Of a DNA stretch of 64,000 bases, positions 24,340 to 35,747 are shown in pieces. The stretch comes from Chaetorhynchus papuensis. Taxonomy: Eukaryota; Chordata; Aves; Passeriformes; Rhipiduridae. The translations under genes and the position numbers were made by a program. Within the stretch, counting starts at the first letter, position 1. Each line of letters starts with the position of its first letter. The stretch lies in assembly GCA_013396525.1 (NCBI GenBank), contig VWYX01000273.1, forward strand, positions 355,479 to 419,478. Direction: 5' to 3'. Under the pieces are notes generated by a model. The model was not told the DNA's origin and searched no databases. It saw nothing but the letters and a program-made list of their open reading frames with translations.

Positions 24340-25650
24340 AAAAAGGATGCCTCCCGTTTCCATCGAGGCCAATTCCTCAATCCCACCTCCCTCAAGCCTT
24401 GCGGTATTTTTCTCATCCTGGCCCCCATGCGAACGCATCTAATCCTCTTACCCCGAGAGCCAACCCCCCCCNNNNNNNNNNNNNNNNNNNNNNNNNNNNN
24501 NNNNNNNNNNNNNNNNNNNNNNNNNNNNNNNNNNNNNNNNNNNNNNNNNNNNNNNNNNNNNNNNNNNNNNNNNNNNNNNNNNNNNNNNNNNNNNNNNNNN
24601 NNNNNNNNNNNNNNNNNNNNNNNNNNNNNNNNNNNNNNNNNNNNNNNNNNNNNNNNNNNNNNNNNNNNNNNNNNNNNNNNNNNNNNNNNNNNNNNNNNNN
24701 NNNNNNNNNNNNNNNNNNNNNNNNNNNNNNNNNNNNNNNNNNNNNNNNNNNNNNNNNNNNNNNNNNNNNNNNNNNNNNNNNNNNNNNNNNNNNNNNNNNN
24801 NNNNNNNNNNNNNNNNNNNNNNNNNNNNNNNNNNNNNNNNNNNNNNNNNNNNNNNNNNNNNNNNNNNNNNNNNNNNNNNNNNNNNNNNNNNNNNNNNNNN
24901 NNNNNNNNNNNNNNNNNNNNNNNNNNNNNNNNNNNNNNNNNNNNNNNNNNNNNNNNNNNNNNNNNNNNNNNNNNNNNNNNNNNNNNNNNNNNNNNNNNNN
25001 NNNNNNNNNNNNNNNNNNNNNNNNNNNNNNNNNNNNNNNNNNNNNNNNNNNNNNNNNNNNNNNNNNNNNNNNNNNNNNNNNNNNNNNNNNNNNNNNNNNN
25101 NNNNNNNNNNNNNNNNNNNNNNNNNNNNNNNNNNNNNNNNNNNNNNNNNNNNNNNNNNNNNNNNNNNNNNNNNNNNNNNNNNNNNNNNNNNNNNNNNNNN
25201 NNNNNNNNNNNNNNNNNNNNNNNNNNNNNNNNNNNNNNNNNNNNNNNNNNNNNNNNNNNNNNNNNNNNNNNNNNNNNNNNNNNNNNNNNNNNNNNNNNNN
25301 NNNNNNTTTTTTTTTTTTTTCCCTTGCATTTCCGGCAGCCAACCAAGAACCAGCTGGTGCAGATTTAACCCGCTCCAATCCCATCTCCCACCATGGAACA
25401 CTGACCACAGCCAAGCCGTTGGACAACCCGCCAATTCCCATTCCTACTTCCCCGGGAACAGGCGCAGCAGAAAAGGGTTGCGCCTTTGAGTTCTTCAAAT
25501 TAATAACCCTGGGAAGGGCAGAGAGCCGGCAGATGAAAGGCAAGGTATGGACTTTGATCGTGCAATCGGAGCCATGCGGGCAGGCTCCCGAACCATGTGG
25601 AGCACCCCTGAAGGTCAGCCTGCGCTGATCAGATTGCAGCAAGAGAGCCA
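24340..25650. promoter_or_regulatory. CpG-enriched region split by assembly gap
   Basis: The roughly 130 bases before and 330 bases after the N run are richer in CpG (gcgaacgc, cccgagag, ttccggcagcc, ccccgggaac, gcgccttt, gatcgtgcaatcgg, atgcgggc) than the surrounding AT-rich DNA. Such stretches in birds often mark promoters, and GC-rich promoter cores are often missing from assemblies. Promoter function is inferred from composition and from neighbouring minus-strand splice-like signals. No start site is visible. Confidence 0.35.
24472..25306. other. Assembly gap (835 N)
   Basis: A run of 835 undetermined bases, bounded by C8 on the left (24464-24471) and T14 on the right (25307-25320). The length is not a round default, so it is probably an estimated gap. 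Open frames that appear to span it are artefacts. The homopolymer borders suggest sequencing drop-out at a low-complexity or GC-rich segment. Confidence 0.99.
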
Positions 25651-27400
25651 CAGAAAGCAGGGCAAACGGAGGTGGAAAAATCTATACACCCAGATATCTG
25701 CCAAGGGATGAAAGAAAAGTTTGCCTCTGATGCTGGGATTTATGAATAAGGTAAATGAAGCCGTAATCTAACACTTGAGAAGATGCTTAGGTCTTCCTTC
25801 AGGAAAACACTTAAGCATGCGCTTAAACCCATTATTATTCAGGGCAGCCCATAAGCGTTTGCTGAAGGTTAAGCACAACCTTCTTACAGGGAGCCCTTAA
25901 GTACTGTGCTGATTAAGGTGGGGTTTTTTTCTTCTAAATCTGAGCCACTATGAAGCACAAAATGAATTGCCCTCATTATATTTTAATACTGTCTCTGTCT
26001 TCTTTCAAATTAAACCAGAGAATGCAAACAGAAGGTAAGTCTTATTTTGCATTGAAAGGATAAAGCCCAACATTACATTCTGCCGTGTTTTACTTTTTTT
26101 AAGATCAACTGGCTGCACAACACCATGTATCCCTATGAATGAACACCTTTCATGAGGAAGAAAGAGCACATGGAAAAGTGATTGCTCTGCTACTCCTAAA
26201 CTCTGGAATTCCCTTGATGTGCTGTTACAAGCCAGAAGGGATCACACAGAGCACTGCATACATACATACATATGCTTTATCCACTGATCTCTTTTGAAGC
26301 AAACCTGAAAAAGGCTGTAGATGGTGTACACATTTCAGCTATTAAAGGTCATGCATAAGACAGCTATTTATCAGTTCAAGTAAGGTCAGTGTACATCCAC
26401 AGGCAGAGAGCTCTGCCTGTTGCACAAATGACACTGCCTGCCCTTAATGCCCCTGAAACTTTTGGCAAGCTAAGCACATGTAACAAGCCACAAACCTTCC
26501 ATACAACTGCTGCAGTTCATTAATGTTCAACAGGAAGGTCTCATATCTGAAACGGATTTTGTTTCTGTATCACAGTGCATTTCCTCTCCTCTCCTCCAAG
26601 CTCTCCACTGCTGATTTCTGACAAAGAAATTGTATCCCCTGATGGAGGACGAAAGCTCACTAAGTAGTGAGTCGGTGGTTGTGGCTCTTCCCAAGAACCA
26701 TTCTCCTTGCTGCCATTTAGGAATATTCTACCCCACATACTGAACTATTGGTTCATCTCCTTTCTTTATACACACAGAAAAAGGGACCTTGGAAAAACAC
26801 TTTGTGCCAGCTTTAGACTTCTACTGAAGCTAAAATCAGGGTCTTGGTTGAATTCTGTAACACACCGTTTTGGAGGAAAATGCTGTTACATAACTCTTTT
26901 TCCCTTTCTGGGAGACAACCTCGGTAGAAGAGCTTGTGAGAAGCAGTCAAATCTTCTATTGCAGGTCTTGAGACAGATGGCAAAGTACAAGGGCAGAAGC
27001 TTACTTTAAGGTCAGGGTGTTTCCCATTCTTACTAGGTATATCCAAATGCTGCAGGCAGGCAGGAACACTTCTGCTACATTCACCTCCAAGAAACTTAAC
27101 TTCTTCTCACTTGCAGTAATTTGCCATACTAAATCCTGAGCTAAAGGCAGTATCTTCTTCCTAGAAACCTTGTTGTTATAAACAAATAAGGACAAAGAAA
27201 TAAAGAATAATCTCAAATGTCTGTCCCTAAATCACCAATCTACCTTTCAAGAACTAAAGGTCTCACCATGCTGCTATACTTGGCATGGAAGCTGAACAAA
27301 AGAGATGACGTCTGAAACTCAGATACCGCAACTGTCCTGACGTGCCTCACTTAGCCCTTCAAACAGGAAAGCAAACTCAAGAGGAAGTAGGTTGGATCTT
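25651..27400. other. AT-rich non-coding DNA
   Basis: No repeat family was recognised. The stretch contains a short CATA repeat at about 26260-26273 and the 16-nt splice-bounded segment at 26019-26034, described separately. Frames of 100 codons or fewer show no domain. Confidence 0.55.
26019..26034 (+). other. Candidate microexon, plus strand
   Basis: A strong pyrimidine tract and acceptor (ctgtctctgtcttctttcaaattaaaccag, ending at 26018) is followed only 16 bases later by a strong donor, CAGAAG/GTAAGTC. Either site could be real with a different partner, for example the donor closing an exon that starts in the CpG-rich region upstream. It is too short to assess coding. Confidence 0.15.
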
Positions 27401-27590
27401 AGAACCATTTAATCATTTAGGTTAGAAATACCTTTAAGATCATTGAGTCCAACTGCTAACACGGTGCTGACAAGTCCACCACTGAACTATGTCCCTAAGT
27501 GCCATGTATACACATCTTTTAAATACCTCCAGGGATGGTGACTCAACCATTGACCTAGGCAGCCTCTTTGAGTGCTGAAGAACGCTTTCA
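27401..27590 (-). mobile_element. CR1 LINE 3' fragment, diverged subfamily
   Basis: The + strand shows agaaccatttaatcatttaggttag and then gatcattgagtccaactgctaac, tgctgacaagtccaccactg, catgtccctaagtgccatg-like sequence and cctccagggatggtgactc. This is the inverted 3' region of a CR1 subfamily different from the other copies in the window, whose text reads gatcatctagttccaac. It is on the minus strand, 5'-truncated and decayed. Confidence 0.88.
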
Positions 27591-30544
27591 ATCTTTCATT
27601 ATAAACCAAACCAAATAAAAAATTGTCATAGAAACAATTAAGAGAAGGCCATGATCATGCTGCAAAAAAGCCCAAAAAGTACATTCAGCTGTCCATGGAT
27701 AGTGAAATTAGCCATGAACTTTACAAAGTGACTCCTTGGGTGAGTGCTATAGAATTTCTGTTTAATTAGAAGAACAAAAAAAGGGCAAAAATTAGATGTT
27801 CAAAGTCTTTCTCACTGTTCTCACAGCTTAAATATCTATCGGCACTAAATCAATAAAAATATGATGAAGAAATTAGTAAGTGAGCAACTACAACTTTCAC
27901 TGCTGCACAAAGAAGCTTGAAACCAAAGAAAAAGAAAGATCAATATGAATGATCCCAACTCCAAACTTGTAAACCAAACCTAGAAGAAAATGTCTCCTTA
28001 CATGAGGTCATAGCAGGGCCCAAATGGCTTCAAGACAAAGCATACGTGAACCACTCTGCTCTGTGAAGGCTCAAAATTGGATGCTCAAGTTAACCACCAA
28101 GTGAGTTTTCCCACAGAAGGAGGACCTTGAAGAGAGTGTTACTGCTGGCACCAGATTACTTGCAACGACCTGGCAGCTTGTGATTACCACATTCTCTCTC
28201 CTCCCCCCAAAACAGGCACAAAAAGAGGGATGCTAACTGTTTCCAGTGTCATTGGGCACTGGAGGTCATTGCACCCGTATCTCCCTACATTTACTTCCTT
28301 CTTGAAGGATTATTTTAACAATCTATTAAATAAAGTTAACTAGCAATGAAACAAGAACAGATTACAAATTTAGGATTGCCGTTTTCTAAAGCTGAACTCC
28401 CAGTCTCTATCACTGGAGTAAAAGTCCAAGTGATGAAATAAACCCTGAACTTTGTTTCTTTACTCATCATTTTTGGAAACAAAAGAGCACCTTGTCCCAG
28501 ACAACGCAATTCAGCAACTTCATCTGGATACGTGTCAGAAGGAGGGAGCAGAAAGCTTCAGCCAGCCAGTATCAAAACGAGCATTCCCCCAATCGATGTC
28601 ACTGACTGGAATTGCGCTTGGAAGGGACGCACACCAGTGCAGTTACTGTCACACCACCATGACCCAGATCCAGGCAGGAAGCTGTGCTCCCAACCCAATG
28701 GTCTCAAAAAGTGGGCCACATGAGCAGCAACCAATCATCTAGGTACAAAATGAGTGGGAGAATAAAAAGGAGGAGCTATTTACCACCAACAGGTTCAGCA
28801 GAACTCAGCCTTCATCATCCTGTTGGCTCTCCCAGTGACCTCCAGAAGCGAGTGAGCAGGAAAGATGACAGAGAAAAACTCTGAACTGGAACTCACTATT
28901 AGAGGAAAGGGGGGGTCATAGGGGCAGCAGCCTTCTCAGCTTCCAAAGTCCCCAAAGGAATAATGGGTACCTTGTGCATGTGTCCTGGTTCTCTAATCTC
29001 AGCCACCTCAACTGTTCCTGAACACGAAACTCTGTTTCATTGAAAAAAAAAGGATTATAAAATCTGTGTATTCCTGATGTAGAACATTCAGCTGCCACAA
29101 AAGACAACACTGCACATACAGGAAATGAGAACTATTTAACTAAGTATTTTTCCCATTTTTTATCCAAGGTACTTCCAAATAATGAGCAGGGGGAGGGAAG
29201 TTCACTGTTATCCAGGTTCATCCTAAATTGGATTGCAAGATATATTAGAAAAAGATAGCACTTCACTTTAAATATGATTGAATAAAAATTCCTACCTGGG
29301 TTTGAAATTGAAATCTAACTACACTTTTCAATGGTTCTGTCCTGTTACAGTCTGATTTAAACCAGGTATAATGCAACTTTGAATCATATTCAAACAAGAT
29401 ACCTCAACCAATTTAAACTATATTTAGACTGCAGTATTTTTACTACTAAAGAAACCTAACAGAGGAACAACATGCTTGGAACATCTGTCGCAGTGATTGA
29501 AAGAAGTCTATGACAGGAATAGCAAACAGTTATTTTCTTTCCTGAGTTGATGTCAATCTCTTGAAGCAAAGTATCAGTGAAGTAGATTGTTTCTAAGAGG
29601 TACCTCACTCTGGCCTGTCTTCTCCAAAACAAAGATGATTAAAATACCCTCTTGCTGCATAACCTTGTCTGCTTGCTCATTAGTATCTGCTATCTCTGTA
29701 TCAGGGGAAAAACTCTTTGTCAAAGCTAGTAAGAATGTTACAGCATTATATGAAAAAAATAATTCATTTGTTCAAGTCTAAAAAACTCACCTAATGAAAT
29801 TCAAATTTTAACATGCATCAACTATTATTTACATTTAGATTATCAACTGTATGACTCAACACAGTCCCTAAGATACAGACCTCTAAGCAAGGCTGTCTGT
29901 CACACAGCATGACACACAACTTTGCAGTTACTTCACGGAAGATGACGACAGACTGGCTCTCACTCTATGCTAATGCTGCTTCACCAGGATGGATTTCTAC
30001 ATGTTGGTCCAAATCAAGGTTCTTTCCTTCAACAAGTGCCTCGCCTGCCCAGATGACACAGGGGTGGAAAATGAAGGTGACGAAGGAAGGAGTCACTGCG
30101 GGTAGTGATTGGGCTCCCTCTGAGCACTAAGGTATAGGAAATGGACATGACAAGCAGTGATGGAATGACTCACAGGATTCATTACAAGTTCTTGATGTAT
30201 CACTGCCATGGGTCCAACTGTGGGGACCCAGCAAACAGTACCTCTTCTCACTGAAGAGAGAATCTCAGTCATCAGGCTGAGGTTTCAACCCCATTGCCCA
30301 CAAGCATCGTTCCCCTGAGCTAGGATCTACTGGGGCCCTTAAATCAGGCACAAAATATGTGATCAAGAGTGGCCAGTTACCCCACATCACCCGTCTGACT
30401 GACACCACTAGCACACAGCTAAGGCAGGCATGTCCGTCTTGAGCTCTGATACAATAAGCCTTGAGGCTCAGCTGGAAGAAGATAGCTCTGGTAGGCTGCC
30501 AACTTGAGAGCATGGATGCCTTTAATAACCAACAACAGCGCTGC
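27591..30544. other. Non-coding DNA
   Basis: AT-rich, with a moderately GC-rich, CpG-containing segment at about 28480-28880 that produces a 96-codon frame and a 66-codon frame without domains. A minus-strand donor-like sequence (CATTAG/GTGAGTTT, around 29788-29798) has no supporting exon. No repeat family was recognised. Confidence 0.5.
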
Positions 30545-30769
30545 GTGACATGAGGCAATGCAGCCTGTGATGGGCCCGAGGCGCCGGCGTTCGCACGGCC
30601 TGGGTGTTTCCCTTGTGCTTGGTGCTAAACTTGGTTCAGGAGAGGCAACCAGCACCATTACTGGTGTTCTCAGACCAGCCTGGGAAAGAGCTTCTCATCA
30701 GGTCACAGCCCTGCCATGACATTGCTGGATATGGCAGCACAGCCACAGCTGAGAACACCAGTGGTGTTC

Positions 30770-30802
<33 letters not shown>

Positions 30803-30808
30803 TGACAT
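30545..30808 (+). mobile_element. Candidate A-tailed retroposed segment with hairpin
   Basis: About 240 bp of comparatively GC- and CpG-rich sequence end in 28 consecutive A (30774-30801). The heptamer GTGACAT occurs both at 30545-30551 and directly after the A run at 30802-30808, as a short target-site duplication would. Inside, 30660-30673 and 30749-30762 are perfect 14-bp inverted repeats, with ctgccat / atggcag nested between them, so the transcript could fold into a long hairpin. A-tailed retrocopies are scarce in birds. No parent RNA or protein was recognised. The alternative is a chance A-tract beside a 7-bp coincidence. Confidence 0.3.
30774..30801. repeat. A28 homopolymer
   Basis: The longest homopolymer in the window. 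It is either a retroposon tail or an expanded A-tract. Confidence 0.95.
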
Positions 30809-32296
30809 AGTTGAGGAAATGTGTTGATAGGAATTAAGATGGGGACTTCAAAAATGCAGCCAGGCAGTTTCTGACCAGTGAATATGGATGTAAAAGCTTT
30901 CTGAGAAACTTTAGTATCAAATAGCTAAGACAGAACCAAGTATCAACACTCAAGAAGAAATTACTGAAAATTACTCTAAGAAGGGTGTGAAATGCCAAAT
31001 GCTGCTGATTATTTGAAGAAAAAAACATCAAGCAAGGACAGGGATACTTACATACTCTATGGAATAGTTTAAAATCCTATTTCCTTCTCTTATGTAAATA
31101 TTCCTGTTAACATATATTGTTTAAAAAGATTCATAAGACATTCATATATAAAATACAGACTTGAAAGCAGAATTTATCCCTCTGCGTAGTGTTTCCTTGT
31201 AGATACAGGACTGTCTACTTCAAAAGGGACTGCTACAAAGGAATCATTGTTAACTTTCAACTTAACTTCCAGCATCAAAAGTATTTTGTGTACCAATCAA
31301 AAAAAAAATCACAATTCAGCCACAATTGTGAGCCTGTGTTGGGTTCTTTACAAAAAAAATCAGGAAAAGTTGGTGGCTAACTCGCTGGGGTGACCCCAAG
31401 ACTTGCCTTACTGCACCCAGCTCCTCCCACGGCTCACACACTACTGTACCTTTATGAAAACCAATGGACACAGATCCCACCTTCCTGAGAGCAGAGATTT
31501 GATTTCACTTTGCATCCACTGCTCCTTCTGTTGAGCTCTCCAGGGGCATGTCAGCTCTTTGCTCCTGCTCTTTTTATCCTTCCTTAAATTCCAATTGAGG
31601 GACTTTAGCAAAAGCTATCTATTTTAAACTGGTGGTGTAGAGACCTTCCCAGAGCAATAAAAAGGTAGGACAGAATTTTCTCTGTAGGTAGCAGACAGGC
31701 AGGGCTCCTTTTTGACTACTCATTTTAATGCTGCCATGGTTTTGGTGTAGTATTAATTATGCAGGAGAGCGCCCACAGCTTTGTATAAGGATCTTTTTGA
31801 ATTATTTAGAACAAAATAACATGGAAACAGAAGTTACTCAGCATTTCTGCAAACTGTGCAACTCAGATTTTAGCACTGATCACAGAACATGCTAAACAGC
31901 AAGTAATGTAGTCACCAATGTGCGGGCCTTGAAAGGTGAAGCACAGGTCAATTCTACAGGTGATTGTCCCTTTGTAGCAATGCACATGCTCAAGGGCAGA
32001 GGCAAAGTAGGATTATAAAGTGCATTACTTTGTGGATTCACGTGGTTAGCTACTTAAAAACACAAAACAAAACAAAAAAGCAACCCCAACCCTCTAACCC
32101 AGACCACATCATGGGTGAGAAAGAGACACTAAATTGAACAATATATTTCAATTCAATTTTTGCCATTCTGGTTCGAAGTAGCCCAAGGTGAAAGACCTAA
32201 TGGGATATAAAGTTCCCAGAGTCCCATATTATTTCAACCCAGTCCTTGGCCAAGTCAGGAATAGTTGGATCAGAAATTACAAAGGAATATAGCTGA
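30809..32296. other. AT-rich non-coding DNA
   Basis: No gene or repeat family was recognised. A high-complexity block at about 31700-31890 (with gtattaattatgcagg) resembles conserved non-coding DNA but carries no decisive signature. Confidence 0.55.
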
Positions 32297-32720
32297 TATT
32301 TGACGACATGGTTTTGCAACCACCCTGGAGCGCCCTTCCCTCCTGGCTCCCAAATCCACCGGAGCCTCTGGTCCTTGCACAGGACTGTGAAACCATCCCC
32401 CTTCACGCTGAGGATGGAAGCAGCGTGGGGTAGCAGGTTTCAGAGAGTTCCCTTCAGGCTAATGCGGAAATGTCGAAACGAAGCAGGGCGCAGTCATAGC
32501 TGCGTGACTCTCCGAAAGAAAGCATTTAGAAACAGATTCATAAACAAGGGGATTGCAGCTGTCAGTAGGGGCTTAAGACCCATAATCGGGATCAGACAAC
32601 ACAACGTGAAGCGCGGCATTTGCCGCAGCAGTTCCTACACTTCTGTCCATTTTCCAGCAACTTCTGCTGACTCAGGAGCACAAACTGCTGACATCCCTCC
32701 CGGGAGTGCCTCGCACACAC
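32297..32720. promoter_or_regulatory. CpG-enriched patch
   Basis: About 420 bp with clearly more CpG than the surrounding sequence, including gtcgaaacgaagc, gggcgcag, gctgcgtgac, ctccgaaag, aatcgggatc, aacgtgaagcgcggc, tgccgcag and tcccgggag. It contains the longest gap-free open frame of the window (175 codons on +, 32300-32827) and a 69-codon frame on the other strand. Neither has a recognisable domain, and high GC alone lengthens frames. It could be an unmethylated regulatory element, an alternative promoter or an unrecognised repeat. Confidence 0.3.
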
Positions 32721-34120
32721 TCCTTTGCACACTCACACAGTGTGAATGTGGAAAGGAGTATGAAAGAACAAGTATATGTCAAAGAACTTCAAAAAAAAAA
32801 AAAGTTAACCACCTCTCTTTTTTATAAATACTCTCATTAAGTGCTACACTGAATGAAAGCAGCTGAACAAACAATCTTGGGATTACTGGAAAAAATACAG
32901 TGCTGAAATTTTGCAGGATTTTAGCCCACTACAAAAACCCATGGTTTTTTTGTCCAATCTGGAAGACAAATTGTTTCAATGAGCGAGGATTTCCCCTCTT
33001 TTCAGGAAGAAAAAACTCACTGTGCATGTGTAGAACATTCTAAATAACCGAAAGCATCATGGGACTTGCTCTGCATAGGTCCCCACTCTGGACACTGCAA
33101 GGCAACACTGTTATTCTGTATGTGGGATAAAAAAACCACACACAAGTCTAACGTACCATTTCCTGAAACATACAAAATTACTTTTGTTACAAGAAAATGC
33201 ATACACACAAACCCAACTGAATTTATCTAGTGCTTTATACAATATCGCTTGAACTGAATTTTTTTCCACAAGGAAGATGAAAAGGTAACGCAGAAAAGCA
33301 GCTTGGGCTGCAAAGTGACAGACTTCAGCAGGCACCAGAGCAAGCAGGCAAATGTTAGTGTTAATACTATTAAGAACACTGTCTTGCATATACAAGCAAA
33401 ACATTTCTTTGGCAATCTCCTAGCCTCAAACACTTTATAACCTTGATACCCAAACTGAACTTCAGCACATTTTATGCCAAAATCCCTTTGGCATCTGCTT
33501 CAGTAACTGTCAAAAAAATATTCAATGTTTTGTCCTTTTTTTTCAGTGAAATATTTACTCAGGTATTTAATCAGGTAGTTTCCCTCTAAGCCACTGTTAC
33601 CCCTTTTTCTATTTCACTATCCCAGGCCTGCCTCACAACCAGGTTTCTATCTTTCATCAACTGCCCAACTGGTACTCTCCCAGTTAGGCAGGAGTTCTGT
33701 GGAAGAGAGCTAGAGGTTACAGCACACAATAAACTAGATAAGCATCAACAATATCGCACTCTTGCAAAAAGCAAAGGTTGTGCTGGAACAGCCAGCCAGC
33801 CAGCCAGAGAGGTCTGTGACAAAAGCCTTCTGCTGTACTCACCATTACTGGATGTCACCAGGAACATTTTGGTCAAGTTTCACTGCTGCTCTCCATGAGA
33901 TATGTGGGCAAATCGGAAGATATTCAGAGAAGAGTAGAAAGAGGATAAATTAAGTATCTAATCTAAACAAAAGGAAACTGAAGGCAGAGAAGGTAAGAGT
34001 CTTCAATTGTTCAGAAGGAAGATGCAAAGACGAAATGAATGAGTTTTCAGATTTAAAGAGGAAAGACTTTACCAGGACATTGAGAAAAGCTTTCTGACTG
34101 AAAGAAAAGCACATGAATAG
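32721..34120. other. AT-rich non-coding DNA
   Basis: No gene was recognised. A (CCAG)n run of about 20 bp lies at 33788-33807. A plus-strand donor-like GAGAAG/GTAAGAGT lies at 33986-33999 without exon support. Confidence 0.55.
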
Positions 34121-34195
34121 ATTATATATATATATATATGTGTGTGTGTGTATATATATATAAACACATACACATCATATATGACATATATATTG
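34121..34195. repeat. Compound (TA)n(TG)n(TA)n microsatellite
   Basis: About 75 bp of TA, then TG, then TA dinucleotides, trailing into CATA/CACA-type sequence. It is a likely variable locus. The alternating purine-pyrimidine pattern could adopt non-B structure. Confidence 0.9.
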
Positions 34196-34990
34196 TATCC
34201 TTTTATTAGGGTGAGAACATATATCTATATGTTCTGTAAAGAAATGCTAGTTGCTGTCAGAAATGACTTTGCTAACCCTGTCTTAGGGTAAGCAGGTTAG
34301 ATCATTCCTTGGCGACACAGTTCAGCCCTGTGGTTCTGCATGCAGGCAAACCACCTTGCCCTTTTCCCAGCACCAAGTGCCCACTGAGGCCTGTGAGAGG
34401 AGCAGTCCCTTTACTTTAAATCACAGAAACAAGAGAGACTTCAGTCTTGCTGTCCCTGGGAGTCCTGGGTGAAGGTCAAGTACAGCCTGCCCATCAACAG
34501 CAAGTCTAAGGCAGAATGATGAAAGATGATGTTGCCATGGTGGAGTACTGCGAGTCACCTGAACTGCACAAACAGCATCCTTCCAATCAGCTACAGAGAA
34601 AATAAAATCAGGGGTTTGCAGTTAGCTGCTAAGAGGTCTAGAAATAAGAAAGGGGAAAAGTCTACTGCAACACTACCTTTCACTTCTTTATACTTTACCA
34701 GCACATGATGCATACTATTTGAGGACATCAGCCTTTCCTGCACCCTGCCTCTATACAAAGTACATAGCTTTTCCTTCTCTTATGTGTATTTTGTCTGCAC
34801 AGATTACTAGCAGTTTGGGGTAAAAACTATTTTACTTATTTACACCAGCCCTCAAAAAAACAGGGGTCTCGCTAATTTGATTATTAGCACTGACCAGCCA
34901 GTAGCTGCTCAAACAAGTTGCATCTCCCACCTCACTGTTACTTAGCTACAGCTACAAGTTTGGGTTCAGTCAAAGTTCTTTGGCCCTGCT
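34196..34990. other. Non-coding DNA
   Basis: Single-copy sequence without recognisable genes or repeats. Short frames only. Confidence 0.55.
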
Positions 34991-35040
34991 AATATGTAAT
35001 TTAAACCCACCCTCAGTTTAAAGCCATTACCCTTGGTCAA
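34991..35040 (-). mobile_element. Short CR1 LINE internal fragment
   Basis: About 50 bp (taatttaaacccaccctcag followed by tttaaagccattaccct) match the inverted CR1 region that also appears at 15260-15300 in the larger copy. The 3' tail part is absent here, so this is a separate, heavily eroded insertion. Confidence 0.7.
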
Positions 35041-35747
35041 AGATCCCATTAAAAACATGCTAGACTGCGGCTTTTCGGTGAAAATTGACAGGACTGCAGT
35101 CTGGGTGAAGATCTCAGCCACCACACATACATGTTCCTCTGGCTTTTCCTTTTACCACAATATGGAAACTGGCAGTGTATTAAGAACTAGAGCTCTCCAA
35201 GAAAACAATCCAGGCAGAGCAGAACATCTCGGTAACAACATTACTAACATTACTAACACACACTTGCCTTAGCACAGCCTTGTCCACAGCACACGCATAA
35301 CTAAGTTTCAGCAACTTGTTCTGGAGTCACATCTCATGCAAAGCAACTGTTGAGTTTAACTACAGCAGCTTTTAACAAACAATTCATCAGAACCATTACG
35401 TGGTATAGCCAGGACTAAGGGTGCTTATCTGAAAAGTGTATTTTTGTTCCGTGCAGATGCATTAGGGTTGTTGGAATACTGGGCTTTGTTTCTCTGTGTA
35501 TACATATATGTATCAAACACACATACATGTTCTCTGAACTTTGAGGAAAATAAAAAGAAAGTTCATTTTATACTTCTATTCATCCTCCTTTTTTTCTGAA
35601 GAAGCCGAAGCCTCATGCAAGGGCATGGCAGATCCGGCTTCACTGACAGGGTACCAACAGCTGGCCTGAGTGAGGTTTGTGGGGGCCACAGATGTCATGC
35701 TGCCCTCATTTGGAAAGTACCCAGCAGCCACTCCTCAACTCATTCTG
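35041..35747. other. Non-coding DNA
   Basis: No gene was recognised. Direct repeats of about nine bases (cattactaa) occur at 35239-35256. Confidence 0.55.

Noticed and set aside
24336..25651. Very long frames on both strands around 24.4-25.6 kb
   Set aside because: They exist only because undetermined bases are read without stops. The real sequence on each side gives short frames.
32170..32184. ggttcgaagtagcc as a tRNA B-box
   Set aside because: It matches only the GGTTCGA core. There is no A-box at the right distance and no cloverleaf. The similar ggttcgaaag at 55245 fails for the same reason.
32300..32827. 175-codon plus-strand open frame
   Set aside because: No recognisable domain, unusual composition (Ser/Arg/His-rich), ends in an A-run-derived KKKK, and sits in a CpG-rich patch where stops are rarer. 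Kept only as a CpG-enriched patch.
33788..33807. (CCAG)n run as a functional repeat array
   Set aside because: Only about five units, so an ordinary short microsatellite.
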